Shown one piece after another: positions 1 through 7,646 of a stretch of DNA of 64,000 nt. This DNA is from RUG100 sp963542695. GTDB lineage: Bacteria; Bacillota; Clostridia; Peptostreptococcales; Anaerovoracaceae. The number at the start of each line of letters is the position of its first letter. Position 1 is the first letter of the stretch. The DNA is taken from NCBI GenBank assembly GCA_963542695.1, contig CAUTYX010000001.1:62001-126000 (forward strand). Direction: 5' to 3'. Both the position numbers and the translations under genes were made by a program. A model generated the notes under the pieces. It did not search any database. It worked only from the letters and a program-made list of their open reading frames with translations, and had not been told where the DNA came from.

Positions 1-34
1 CTGGAAAAGACAGATGCCAATCTAGGAGGTAAAA

Positions 35-301
35 ATGACAAACGAACAAATGTTAAATAGAGCAAAAGAACTAGCGGCTATTGAGATGTCGAGGCTATCA
101 GGAAAAGTTATTAACGTTGAGGATTGTTTCATCGTGTGGTTTTCAAAAACGTTACAGAACTGGAAAGCACTTGTTAGTACGTCCAAAATAAGCTCTGCAT
201 CCGGATACGCAGACTACGTTGAAGTTACACACAACGGCGATAAGGGTGAAACATACGTTGACGTATATAGTAAAGTATCCAATAGAGCCGTAGAAGACTA
301 G
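35..301 (+). CDS. DUF6275 family phage protein
   Basis: An 88-residue protein with a good Shine-Dalgarno (taggaggt) before the ATG. The core VWFSKTLQNWKAL followed by EVTHNGDKGETYVDVY matches my memory of DUF6275, a small family found in phage late regions of Firmicutes beside lysis genes. No enzymatic function is known. It lies 15 bases before the CHAP endolysin and is probably cotranscribed with it. Family assignment is from remembered similarity. Confidence 0.75.
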   Translation: MTNEQMLNRAKELAAIEMSRLSGKVINVEDCFIVWFSKTLQNWKALVSTSKISSASGYADYVEVTHNGDKGETYVDVYSKVSNRAVED

Positions 302-316
302 AAAGGATCCAAAATA

Positions 317-1039
317 ATGTCAGTAAAGCAGACGTTAAACTTTGAAAGACGATTCGTACGTGAAAAACCATACTATCCGCCGAACCAATTCTCATATGGC
401 AACGACGAACCATGGTGTGCCGATTTCCAACGCTACTGTCTTGAACATACGGGGCTGAAGGATTGGGTTAAGGACTTTCCACACAGTTTTGCATATTGCC
501 CATCTATTTGGACTTATGCGGGGCAGCATGGGTATCGGAAATATTCTGGTAAGCCTGGGGACCTCGTGTTATTCGACTGGAACGGCGATAAAGTATCAGA
601 TCACATCGGTATGGTGCTTAAAGCCGGTCGAGGAGGGTACTGGACTGTTGAGGGCAACACGTCCTCTGCAAGCTGGTCAAACGGGAATTGCGTGCAAGTT
701 CGTTTCAGAGAAACCAGATATATTCGTGGTTTTGTGCGTCCGCCGTATAAACCATACAAACGACCTGAGCCTAAGAAAGGCGGATTCAAAGGCTCCAAAA
801 TCAATCTGTTAAAACATCGTGATGGTAATTATCTAGGTTTTGGCGATTACGGTTCTAAGAATGTAAAGAAGCTACAGAAATTCTTGAACTGGTATGCCGA
901 TGCCGGACTAGCCGAAGACGGTGATTACGGAAAGATGACAAAAGAAGCTGTTTATGCTTTCCAGAAAGCAAACGGCTTGACAATTGACGGTGTTGTTGGA
1001 AGACAGACTCTTGCCAAAATAGAGCTGTTTTATAAATAA
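317..1039 (+). CDS. phage endolysin: CHAP domain plus peptidoglycan-binding domain
   Basis: 240 residues. The N-terminal half (about 20-135) is a CHAP amidase/endopeptidase: the nucleophile is C34 in EPWCADF and the general base H96 in SDHIGMVL. A Pro/Lys-rich linker (about 138-155) leads to a C-terminal PG_binding_1 domain (about 175-238; KNVKKLQKFLNW, GDYGKMTKEAVYAFQ, DGVVGRQTL). It would cleave host peptidoglycan at lysis. It has no signal peptide, so release through the holin encoded downstream is expected. It is followed 18 bases later by a second, unrelated hydrolase. Confidence 0.92.
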   Translation: MSVKQTLNFERRFVREKPYYPPNQFSYGNDEPWCADFQRYCLEHTGLKDWVKDFPHSFAYCPSIWTYAGQHGYRKYSGKPGDLVLFDWNGDKVSDHIGMVLKAGRGGYWTVEGNTSSASWSNGNCVQVRFRETRYIRGFVRPPYKPYKRPEPKKGGFKGSKINLLKHRDGNYLGFGDYGSKNVKKLQKFLNWYADAGLAEDGDYGKMTKEAVYAFQKANGLTIDGVVGRQTLAKIELFYK

Positions 1040-1057
1040 AGTTGAGGTGATATAACC

Positions 1058-1612
1058 ATGCGACTTAATTTGCATGCGGGACATACCAGGCAGTTAGGCA
1101 AATCGCCTGGTGCGAACGGATCTTCTGTTGGCGGGTTTAAGGAATCCGTTAAAAACAGAATGGTCGTTTACCATATGAAAAAAGAACTGAGAAAGAAAGG
1201 TCATACTGTGTACGACTGCACTTGTGAAGGATACAGTGCTAAAAACAATCTGTATCGGATTGTAAAAAAGTGCAACGAACATACAGTTGACTTAGACGTC
1301 TCGATTCATTTCGATTGTTATAACGGTAAAGCGCATGGAACCGGTACGGAAATCTATTCAAGCGGGTCTAAAGCGAAGAAATACGCATCGGCGATTACCA
1401 AAAAGCTGCACAAGCAATTCGGATTCACAGACCGAGGCGTAAACATCAGACCTGACTTGTATTATATCAAGCACACGATGAATCCGGCTGTGTTAATTGA
1501 AGTTTGTTTCTGCGATAGCAAAGAAGACTATCGGTTGTTTAAAAAAGGTGGCGGTTCCAAAATGGTTGCGAAATGCATTGTGGACGCTATCTTAGAGGCT
1601 CGTAGAAAATGA
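1058..1612 (+). CDS. N-acetylmuramoyl-L-alanine amidase (Amidase_3), phage
   Basis: 184 residues, essentially one zinc amidase domain. Zinc and catalytic motifs of the Amidase_3 family are visible: HAGH near the start, E29 in GGFKESV, SIHFD in the middle and the C-terminal catalytic Glu in VLIEVCFCDS. It would cut the bond between N-acetylmuramic acid and L-alanine. No cell-wall-binding domain or signal peptide is present. Its stop overlaps the next start (ATGA at 1609-1612), indicating translational coupling. Having both this and a CHAP endolysin in one lysis module is slightly unusual. Confidence 0.9.
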   Translation: MRLNLHAGHTRQLGKSPGANGSSVGGFKESVKNRMVVYHMKKELRKKGHTVYDCTCEGYSAKNNLYRIVKKCNEHTVDLDVSIHFDCYNGKAHGTGTEIYSSGSKAKKYASAITKKLHKQFGFTDRGVNIRPDLYYIKHTMNPAVLIEVCFCDSKEDYRLFKKGGGSKMVAKCIVDAILEARRK

Positions 1613-2004
1613 GTCAGATGAACGAAACAGTAATAGCAATATTGTCCACTAGTGCTGTTACTGGTGCTGTTATTGAGTTGGTTCGCCTGTTTGGTAATTG
1701 GTTGTCGAAACGTAAGGACACTGGGATAACGAAACTTGAAAGAGAGATACGAGAATTAAATGCGATTGTTCAAGATCTTAAGAAGAATATTCATGACTTA
1801 GACGAATCGTATAAGGTAATACTTCACGATAGACTTTGGAGTGCGTACAATACACTTAAAAATGCAAAGTCTATATCACTTGAGGCTCGTGGAAACTTGG
1901 ATTACCTATTTGAAGAGTATGTACATCGTAACGGGAACCATAAAGGCGAACTTATTTACAATTTAATAAAGAAAATACCAGTCGATGATGAACCAAAGGA
2001 GTAA
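1609..2004 (+). CDS. phage membrane-anchored coiled-coil protein, lysis region
   Basis: 131 residues overlapping the amidase stop by four bases. Residues about 8-30 form one hydrophobic segment, followed by a charged heptad-like region (LEREIRELNAIVQDLKKNIHDLDES). The C-terminal part (HDRLWSAYNTLKN, GNLDYLFEEYVHRNGNHKGELI) resembles a domain I have seen in uncharacterised proteins next to holins of clostridial phages. A role in lysis or holin regulation is only inferred from position. Confidence 0.6.
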   Translation: MSQMNETVIAILSTSAVTGAVIELVRLFGNWLSKRKDTGITKLEREIRELNAIVQDLKKNIHDLDESYKVILHDRLWSAYNTLKNAKSISLEARGNLDYLFEEYVHRNGNHKGELIYNLIKKIPVDDEPKE

Positions 2005-2009
2005 AAGAT

Positions 2010-2276
2010 ATGAATTGGAAACTTAGACTTAAAAACAAAGCAACGTTGATTGCACTGATTGGCACTGTTGTGACTTTCGTTTACCAGATTCTTGGAATCT
2101 TTAACGTAGTCCCGCCTGTTTCTCAGGACCAGATTACTCAGATTGTAGGCCTGGCATTGAATATCCTAGTTGGTCTTGGCGTTATCGTAGACCCAACGAC
2201 CAAGGGTGTTGGTGACAGTGCTTTAGCCAAGAGTTATGGCGAGCCTGCTGATAAATTACGCGTATACGATAAATAA
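2010..2276 (+). CDS. phage holin, phiLC3 family
   Basis: 88 residues. It begins MNWKLRLKNKATLIALIGTV and has two hydrophobic segments (about 14-32 and 44-62) separated by a turn, ending DPTTKGVGDSALAKSYGEP, the characteristic tail of the phiLC3 (Phage_holin_1) family. It should form membrane lesions that let the endolysins reach the wall. It sits five bases after the coiled-coil protein in the same operon. Confidence 0.92.
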   Translation: MNWKLRLKNKATLIALIGTVVTFVYQILGIFNVVPPVSQDQITQIVGLALNILVGLGVIVDPTTKGVGDSALAKSYGEPADKLRVYDK

Positions 2277-2288
2277 GGAGATTCCAAA

Positions 2289-2555
2289 ATGAACATCATT
2301 ATTGAACTTAATAAGATTGCGAAGAAGCTTGGTGGTGCAGGCAACGCCGAAACACTAGTTGATGCGATTAACGACCTGACCAGACTGCTTGGCGGTTTTC
2401 CACATGGTACGGACGTCGCAAGTGCGATCAACTACTTAGGAGATGCGTTAGCTAAGGTTATGCCGAAAGTAGAGGAAGCACTAGAACCACCTGCTGAAAA
2501 GCAGAAACCTGACGCGAAGACTCCGGAAAACGAAGAATCAGGAAAGGACAAATAA
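2289..2555 (+). CDS. small acidic phage protein, unknown
   Basis: 88 residues, RBS aaggag seven bases upstream. The first 60 residues look like a compact helical domain (ELNKIAKKLGG, AETLVDAINDLTRLLGG); the last 30 are Pro/Glu/Lys rich and likely disordered. I do not recognise the family. It is cotranscribed with the holin, so a late phage function is likely. Confidence 0.6.
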   Translation: MNIIIELNKIAKKLGGAGNAETLVDAINDLTRLLGGFPHGTDVASAINYLGDALAKVMPKVEEALEPPAEKQKPDAKTPENEESGKDK

Positions 2556-2558
2556 AAA

Positions 2559-2783
2559 ATGACTACCAGCCAAGTAATAATCATTCTCATTGTCGCTATT
2601 TCGTTACTCGTATTGCTTATTCGCCATAGGCGTGTAACCAAGCCAAGTGGGGAATTGCAAATCATTCCGGGGGACGAAGACAAACTCTTATATCGGTTTG
2701 TTTTGTATGACGAACCGGAGACATTCCAAAATAAAGATAAAGTGGTATTTACAATTGTGAAGGTAAATGATACTCTAAATTAG
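2559..2783 (+). CDS. small single-pass membrane protein at prophage end, unknown
   Basis: 74 residues starting three bases after the previous stop. Residues 5-22 (QVIIILIVAISLLVLLI) are a transmembrane segment followed by basic residues (RHRRVTK), so the C-terminal 50 residues are probably cytoplasmic. No family recognised. It is the last gene of the phage operon; no convincing terminator is visible between it and the tRNA. Confidence 0.55.
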   Translation: MTTSQVIIILIVAISLLVLLIRHRRVTKPSGELQIIPGDEDKLLYRFVLYDEPETFQNKDKVVFTIVKVNDTLN

Positions 2784-2842
2784 CGTCATTGACTACACAA
2801 GATACCACATAAACAGCCTTATCAAGTGCTCGAAATTTCAAT

Positions 2843-2919
2843 TGGTCGGAGAGACAGGATTCGAACCTGCGGCCCCTTGACCCCCAGTCAAGTACGCTAC
2901 CAAACTGCGCCACTCCCCG
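2843..2919 (-). tRNA. tRNA-Pro(GGG)
   Basis: Read on the minus strand the acceptor arm CGGGGAG pairs with CTCTCCG, followed by A73 and an encoded CCA (2843-2845). The anticodon loop CTGGGGG between CTTGA and TCAAG gives anticodon GGG, proline. The T arm contains GGTTCGAATCC. Its 3' end faces the prophage, the geometry expected if the phage uses this tRNA as its attachment site. Confidence 0.95.
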
Positions 2920-3022
2920 ACAATCTGACTATAAAATTATATGACAAATCCATACGGTCTGCAAGTCCTTTTGGATTAGACCGGATAACATTCGTTGCCA
3001 CCAGAATATAGGGAGAAAGAAA

Positions 3023-3778
3023 ATGGGAAGAAATCAAACCCGCAAAGCAAGCAAGAAAAAAATGAGCATACCCGGTCGCATTGCCTTTATCGTTGCAGTG
3101 GCTGTGTTTTTGGTTTCCGCCGGCATGCTGGTAAAGCATTACGTGGGAGACTATTCGGAGCAGCAGGACTTTAGCCGGCTGCAGGTAAAGGGAACCCATG
3201 ACTTGGAATCTTTGTATAAAAAGAACAACGACTTGGTGGGCTGGGTAAGAATAAAAGGAACCAAAGTGGATTATCCGGTAGTGCAAACGCCAAAAGATCC
3301 GGAATATTACTTGCGTCGAAATTTTGAAAAGGAAAACTCCATTTCGGGAACACCTTTTATGGATGAGTACAGCAAAATCGGCAAATCTAAAAACTACCTT
3401 ATATATGGCCATAATATAAAAAGCGGAACTATGTTCCACCAGCTGCTAAAGTTTGAAAAACAAGATTTTTTTAACGAACATCCTACCTTTACTTATGATG
3501 AAGTAATTGATGGGAAACAAGTAAATGGAAAGTACCAAATTATTGCGGCTTTTCCAACGCAGATTTACCCAAACAGCTCTAATTCATTTAAGTACTATGA
3601 ATACCCTTCTGTTACCAACGAAACAACCTTTAACACCTATGTTGCCAACTGCAAGAGACTGTCCGCTGTGGATACCGGTGTCGATGCCCAGTGGGGAGAT
3701 CAGCTGGTAACACTGTCCACCTGCGCCTATCACGTAGAGGATGGTCGTTTTGTGGTAGTTGGAAAGAAAGTCCGGTAA
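3023..3778 (+). CDS. srtB: class B sortase
   Basis: 251 residues. An N-terminal membrane anchor (about 18-38, IAFIVAVAVFLVSAGML) precedes the sortase B fold. The catalytic triad is visible: H130 in LIYGHN, C234 in LSTCAY and R242 in DGRFVVV. It should transpeptidate surface proteins with an NPxTG-like signal to peptidoglycan. No sorting-signal substrate is adjacent; the convergent neighbour is cvpA. Transcription probably starts in the 100 bases between it and the tRNA. Confidence 0.93.
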   Translation: MGRNQTRKASKKKMSIPGRIAFIVAVAVFLVSAGMLVKHYVGDYSEQQDFSRLQVKGTHDLESLYKKNNDLVGWVRIKGTKVDYPVVQTPKDPEYYLRRNFEKENSISGTPFMDEYSKIGKSKNYLIYGHNIKSGTMFHQLLKFEKQDFFNEHPTFTYDEVIDGKQVNGKYQIIAAFPTQIYPNSSNSFKYYEYPSVTNETTFNTYVANCKRLSAVDTGVDAQWGDQLVTLSTCAYHVEDGRFVVVGKKVR

Positions 3779-3790
3779 AAAGACTGCCGG

Positions 3791-4432
3791 TTAGCTGCCA
3801 AAGGCAAACTGCAGCAGTAGCAACAAGAAGTTGTTGTCGTAGAGCCATCCTGCTACAAAAGAGGTGGCCAGACTGTCGCTTACGGCAGTGGTAAAGTCCG
3901 GAGCCATAAGGTTGCTAAGAGGAATCAGAGCGGTCAAGAAAATACAGGCATACAGGACACCACGCACCAGACCGATGAGAATTCCCAGGAAGCCGTCTAC
4001 TCCGTTTATCCGCTTTTTGTAGTGTTTTGTCACAAGGCGCAGCAGCAAAAAGGCGATGGCTTTAATGATAAATAATGTCAGGAAAAAGACACAGATCGTC
4101 AGCACTAAATTGGAAAAAGTAGCGGTGATGTTGCTGGCCAGACTATCGGCGGAACCATTGATAATGGAACGCAGTGTCGAAGGCAAGCTGTCGGTGGAGG
4201 CAGCGATGGAATTGTTTAGGGAATCAAAACGATAGCTAAACCCATCGTGCAGCCACTGGTCAAAGCCGGTGTGTCCTTTGACGAATTCTTTAATAACAGG
4301 AGTCAGCAAAAAAGCCACCACCAACGAAACGGCCCACCCTGCCAGGTGTACGATGGTGTACACAAAGCCTCGGTGAAAACCACTGACGGCAGCAATAGCA
4401 ATAATGACTAAGATAATAATATCAAGTATCAT
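3791..4432 (-). CDS. CvpA family membrane protein
   Basis: 213 residues with about four to five hydrophobic segments, beginning MILDIIILVIIAIAAVSGFHRGF and containing RINGVDGFLGILIGLVRG, both typical of CvpA/colicin V production proteins. The open frame runs further upstream, but the ATG at 4432 has an AAAGGA site and the extension would overlap the divergent tadA, so I use 4432. The family's molecular role is poorly defined (septation or membrane homeostasis). It has a long periplasmic-type loop rich in Ser/Asn at about 60-95. Confidence 0.8.
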   Translation of the reverse strand: MILDIIILVIIAIAAVSGFHRGFVYTIVHLAGWAVSLVVAFLLTPVIKEFVKGHTGFDQWLHDGFSYRFDSLNNSIAASTDSLPSTLRSIINGSADSLASNITATFSNLVLTICVFFLTLFIIKAIAFLLLRLVTKHYKKRINGVDGFLGILIGLVRGVLYACIFLTALIPLSNLMAPDFTTAVSDSLATSFVAGWLYDNNFLLLLLQFAFGS

Positions 4433-4514
4433 ACGTTTGATTCCTTTCCCCTGTAGATAATGATAAATCATATCACGGTTCCATTTCCTTTGCAATATGT
4501 GGCGGTTTCTGTGC

Positions 4515-4543
4515 TTGAAGTGATAAAAGAAATATGCTAGTAT
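4515..4543 (+). promoter_or_regulatory. promoter of tadA, nearly leaderless
   Basis: TTGAAG (4515-4520), a 17-base spacer and TAGTAT (4538-4543). Predicted transcription start would fall within about five bases of the tadA ATG at 4554, leaving almost no 5' leader. Confidence 0.5.
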
Positions 4544-4553
4544 TGTAGAGCAT

Positions 4554-5036
4554 ATGGAAAAGTTTATGATGGAAGCCTTGAAAGAAGCCGGTTTGGCCGC
4601 TCTCAACGGAGAAGTTCCGATTGGAGCAGTTATAGAAAAAGACGGTGAAATTATTGCTCGAGGCCACAACGAAACAGAAGGATTAAAAGATCCCACAGCC
4701 CATGCAGAGATGCAAGCCATCCGCAAGGCCGCCGAAAAACTGGGTGGTTGGAGGCTTGCCGGTTGTCGGATGTTTGTTACCTGCGAACCATGCAGCATGT
4801 GCGCCGGTGCTATTGTCTGGTCCCGGATTAGTGCTCTTTATATTGGGACCATGGATCCCAAAGCCGGTGCGTGCGGATCTGTCTTTAATATTGTAGAGGA
4901 AACTCGGCTGAACCATCAGGTATATGTAGAGCGAGGTCTACTGGAAAAAGAATGTCGTCAAATCCTAAAGGACTTTTTCAAAGAATTGCGCAAAAAGCAA
5001 AAGAAAAACCGTGAAACGGAGGAAATAACGGAATGA
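4554..5036 (+). CDS. tadA: tRNA-specific adenosine deaminase (A34 to I34)
   Basis: 160 residues. Zinc deaminase motifs are intact: H50-A-E52 (catalytic Glu) and PCSMC with C80 and C83. It deaminates the wobble adenosine of tRNA-Arg(ACG) to inosine. The start MEKFMMEALKEAGLAAL matches family N-termini, but there is no real Shine-Dalgarno and the predicted promoter is only about ten bases upstream. The C-terminal 20 residues are a charged tail. The stop overlaps the next gene by four bases. Confidence 0.93.
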   Translation: MEKFMMEALKEAGLAALNGEVPIGAVIEKDGEIIARGHNETEGLKDPTAHAEMQAIRKAAEKLGGWRLAGCRMFVTCEPCSMCAGAIVWSRISALYIGTMDPKAGACGSVFNIVEETRLNHQVYVERGLLEKECRQILKDFFKELRKKQKKNRETEEITE

Positions 5037-5881
5037 AACGAGCCAGTGCATGGATTGTGCTTTCACTGATAGTAATGATGATTTTGGCAACGCCGGTAAT
5101 GGCAGCCCAGACCTTGAAGGTTACAGAAACTTCGCCTAAAGATAAGGCGACCGGTCAATCCGTAGACAATATGGGAGTCAAGGTGTACTTTAACAAAAAT
5201 GTCTATGGGCCAACCAAGTCCAAGCTTCGGGCAGCGAATACAAAGAAGTGCCAGCTGTTAGATGAAAAAGGCAAGGAGATTCCCACCAAGGTGGCCTTTA
5301 GCTCCGACGAAAAAAATGTAATGCTGGTAGTTGCCAACACCACCGGCAAGCACAAGGCTCGTATCAACAGCCAGACAGAATACACGCTGCAAATCGACAA
5401 AGGATTTAAAGCAGCCGACGGTAGTCGTATGGATGCATACAAAATGTCCTTTACCACATTGAATCAGCGAACCAGCATGTATGTCAGCTTCGGAATGATG
5501 GGTGTCATGGTCATCGGTATGGTATTCTTTACTCGTCGTGAAGCCAAGAGACAAGAACGTGAAAATCGGCGGGATGTATACGTCCCCATCAATCCGTATA
5601 AAGAAGCCAAACGCACAGGTAAATCTGTAGAAGAAGTAGTGGAGCAGGAGAAACAGCGAAAAGCCAAAATCGATGCCCACAACGCCAAACAGGCAGCTAA
5701 GCAAAAGGCCCTTGAAGAGGATGAAGAGGAAAAGAAAGAGTCCGGGAATATGCGTGTTTCTCGTCCCAGACCGATTTCTGAGGCAGGTAGTACATACAAA
5801 TATATTCCGCCACAGAAAAAGTCCAAGAGTACCAACCCAAAGAACAAAAGCGGGAAACAGCGGAACAAGGGCAAAAAATAA
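5033..5881 (+). CDS. membrane-anchored Big_5 (SbsA Ig-like) domain protein
   Basis: 282 residues, translationally coupled to tadA (ATGA overlap). A signal peptide (cut after PVMA about residue 24) leads to one Ig-like domain of the SbsA/Big_5 type (about 27-145: SPKDKATGQSV, VYFNKNV, YTLQIDKGFKAADGSRM, SFTT). A transmembrane helix at about 153-168 follows, then a highly charged cytoplasmic tail with Lys/Glu-rich coil (about 195-235) and a basic C-terminus. The topology is an extracellular Ig domain tethered to a cytoplasmic tail. Function unknown; perhaps a wall or polymer sensor. Confidence 0.7.
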   Translation: MKRASAWIVLSLIVMMILATPVMAAQTLKVTETSPKDKATGQSVDNMGVKVYFNKNVYGPTKSKLRAANTKKCQLLDEKGKEIPTKVAFSSDEKNVMLVVANTTGKHKARINSQTEYTLQIDKGFKAADGSRMDAYKMSFTTLNQRTSMYVSFGMMGVMVIGMVFFTRREAKRQERENRRDVYVPINPYKEAKRTGKSVEEVVEQEKQRKAKIDAHNAKQAAKQKALEEDEEEKKESGNMRVSRPRPISEAGSTYKYIPPQKKSKSTNPKNKSGKQRNKGKK

Positions 5882-5891
5882 AGACGTCATT

Positions 5892-5919
5892 GGGAGCAGT
5901 TTTGTAGCTGCTCCCTTTC
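5892..5919 (+). terminator. intrinsic terminator after the Big_5 gene
   Basis: GGGAGCAG (5892-5899) pairs with CTGCTCCC (5908-5915), followed by TTTCT. It ends the tadA-Big_5 operon, although read-through into ispE 26 bases later is possible. Confidence 0.6.
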
Positions 5920-5944
5920 TGTATCAATGAATGAGGATGAAAAC

Positions 5945-6883
5945 ATGAATACTCCATTAGTAATACCGGCTTTTGCAAAGGTCAACCTGTCCCTGGATGT
6001 TCTGGGGGTATTGCCAAACGGTTATCATCAAGTAAAGATGATCATGCATGGAATCAGGCTTCACGATACGGTAACCCTTCGGTGGAACGAAACCAAAGGC
6101 CAAGAGGGAAAAAGCGATTTCTCTATTTTCATTACATCTAACAAGGCGGATATTCCCACTGATCAGCGAAATTTAGCCTGGAAGGCGGCAAATTTAATGT
6201 GGGAAACTTACGGCCGGGGAAAAGATGGACATTTGTCTATTGATTTGGAAAAACGAATACCTCAAGGTGCCGGGCTGGCCGGCGGCAGCAGCAACGGTGC
6301 CGCTGTCATACTGGGATTGGCAAAACTGTGGCATCTGTCGATTTCTTTGGAGGAATTGTGTCACCTGGGGGGAACGGTTGGCGCCGATGTGGTATTTTCT
6401 ATGATGTGTATTGCCGCAATGGCTCCGGAATTAGAGTATACAAAAGACACTATGGCGGCTACCTGTGCTTTGGCAGAGGGAACAGGGGTGGAAATGACAC
6501 CTCTACCTGCCTATTCTTCTATTATTGTGATTTCAAAACCCGGATTTCCGGTATCCACGGCAGAGGTATATAAAGGTATCGACCAATGCCGGATTTTACA
6601 ACATCCTGACATAGATGATCAGACAGAAGCGCTGCGACGAGGTGACGGAAAAAAGATCGAAGAAAATATGATTAACGTACTTGAAAATTATTCTTTGAAT
6701 CGGTATGATGAAATCATGTATACAAAGAACATGATGCAAAATGCATGCTCTTCTGCTGCTGTTTTAATGAGTGGCAGTGGACCTAGTGTATTTGCATTGG
6801 TGGCAGAGGAATCCGAAGCGCAGAGGCTATATAAGACCATGGCTGCGGTTAATCGGGAAACATTTATTACCAAATTACTGTAA
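5945..6883 (+). CDS. ispE: 4-diphosphocytidyl-2-C-methyl-D-erythritol kinase
   Basis: 312 residues from the ATG at 5945, preferred over 5927 because GAGG lies eight bases upstream. GHMP kinase motifs are clear: PAFAKVNLSLDVLG at the start, the ATP loop PQGAGLAGGSSNGAAVI (about 111-127) and the C-terminal SGSGPSVFAL. It phosphorylates CDP-ME in the methylerythritol phosphate route to isoprenoids. The motif after the ATP loop reads GADVVFSM rather than the usual GADVPF, a small deviation. A GntR regulator follows 13 bases later, an arrangement I recall from other clostridia. Confidence 0.93.
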   Translation: MNTPLVIPAFAKVNLSLDVLGVLPNGYHQVKMIMHGIRLHDTVTLRWNETKGQEGKSDFSIFITSNKADIPTDQRNLAWKAANLMWETYGRGKDGHLSIDLEKRIPQGAGLAGGSSNGAAVILGLAKLWHLSISLEELCHLGGTVGADVVFSMMCIAAMAPELEYTKDTMAATCALAEGTGVEMTPLPAYSSIIVISKPGFPVSTAEVYKGIDQCRILQHPDIDDQTEALRRGDGKKIEENMINVLENYSLNRYDEIMYTKNMMQNACSSAAVLMSGSGPSVFALVAEESEAQRLYKTMAAVNRETFITKLL

Positions 6884-6896
6884 GGAGAATGTGCAC

Positions 6897-7556
6897 ATGC
6901 TGGATATTGACATTAAAAACCATCGCCCTCTTAGAGAAATCGTATACGAGGAGTTGAAGGAGCAAATTCTCCAGGGGAAAATCGACCCGGGAACCAGGAT
7001 GATGGAAGTGGAGATGGCCCAGCAGATGGGCGTGTCGCGTACACCGATTAGAGAAGCCATCCGCAAACTGGAAAAAGAAGGTCTTGTTACCATTGAACCC
7101 CGGAAAGGCGCCTATGTCTCCCAACTTTCTAAAAAGGATATGAAGGACATTATCGAAGCCCGGGAATATTTAGAAGGGTTGGCAGCTTTTTATGCAGCAA
7201 AGCGTATTACCGGCGAACAAAAAGACAGTCTGGTCAAGGCTTGTGATGCCTTTGATGAAGCCGTTGAAAACAACGATACAGAAGGCATGATACGGTATGA
7301 CACACTGTTTCACCAGCTCATTGTGGAAGCCGCCGATAATAATATTTTGGTAAAAATCGTTGGCCAGCTGCAAGAACAGGTTCTTCGTTTTCGTCATCTA
7401 TATTACGATGACAAATTTAAACGAGGAGAGAAGATGCCTATGGAGCATCGCGCCGTCTTAAACGACATTTTGGAAGGAAATGCCAATGATGCTCAGAAAT
7501 CCGCCTTTGTGCATATTGAGCGAATAAAGGAAATCCTGAAAGAAACCAACAAATAG
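6897..7556 (+). CDS. GntR/FadR-family transcriptional regulator (FCD domain)
   Basis: 219 residues from the ATG at 6897, nine bases after AAGGAG. Residues about 8-75 are a winged helix (LREIVYEELKEQIL, MGVSRTPIREAIRKLEKEGL, GAYVSQLS). The rest is an FCD effector domain with its usual Asp/His metal ligands (RYDTLFHQLIVEAADN, EHRAVLNDI, FVHIERI). The effector cannot be told. It is cotranscribed with ispE and ends at a strong bidirectional terminator. Confidence 0.9.
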   Translation: MLDIDIKNHRPLREIVYEELKEQILQGKIDPGTRMMEVEMAQQMGVSRTPIREAIRKLEKEGLVTIEPRKGAYVSQLSKKDMKDIIEAREYLEGLAAFYAAKRITGEQKDSLVKACDAFDEAVENNDTEGMIRYDTLFHQLIVEAADNNILVKIVGQLQEQVLRFRHLYYDDKFKRGEKMPMEHRAVLNDILEGNANDAQKSAFVHIERIKEILKETNK

Positions 7557-7584
7557 AATCTATGGATCTGATCTATGGCTTTAT

Positions 7585-7623
7585 CAAAAAAAGGACTTGC
7601 CTCAAAAAGGCAGATCCTTTTTT
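7585..7623. terminator. bidirectional intrinsic terminator
   Basis: An A-rich then GGA-TTGCCT arm (7586-7602) pairs with AGGCA-TCC followed by T7 (7608-7623). It separates convergent gntR (+) and htrA (-) and works on both strands. Confidence 0.85.
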
Positions 7624-7646
7624 CGTATCAGATTATGTTCGTTACC

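Larger units (their letters stand above)
1..2842. mobile_element. right end of a prophage (lysis module), left part outside window
   Basis: Seven short, tightly packed plus-strand genes include a DUF6275 protein, two peptidoglycan hydrolases and a phiLC3-type holin, the usual end of a phage late operon. The block stops about 60 bases before the 3' end of an intact tRNA-Pro. tRNA 3' ends are classic tyrosine-integrase targets and the tRNA points the right way for this. Integrase and the second att copy are not in the window, so integration at this tRNA is inferred. Confidence 0.8.

Noticed and set aside
2826..3011. 61-residue plus-strand frame starting MLEISIGRRDRIRTCG
   Set aside because: It is the well-known false frame across a minus-strand tRNA (here tRNA-Pro).
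4433..4798. N-terminal extension of the CvpA gene to 335 residues
   Set aside because: It would overlap the divergent tadA; the ATG at 4432 has its own RBS and gives a normal CvpA start.
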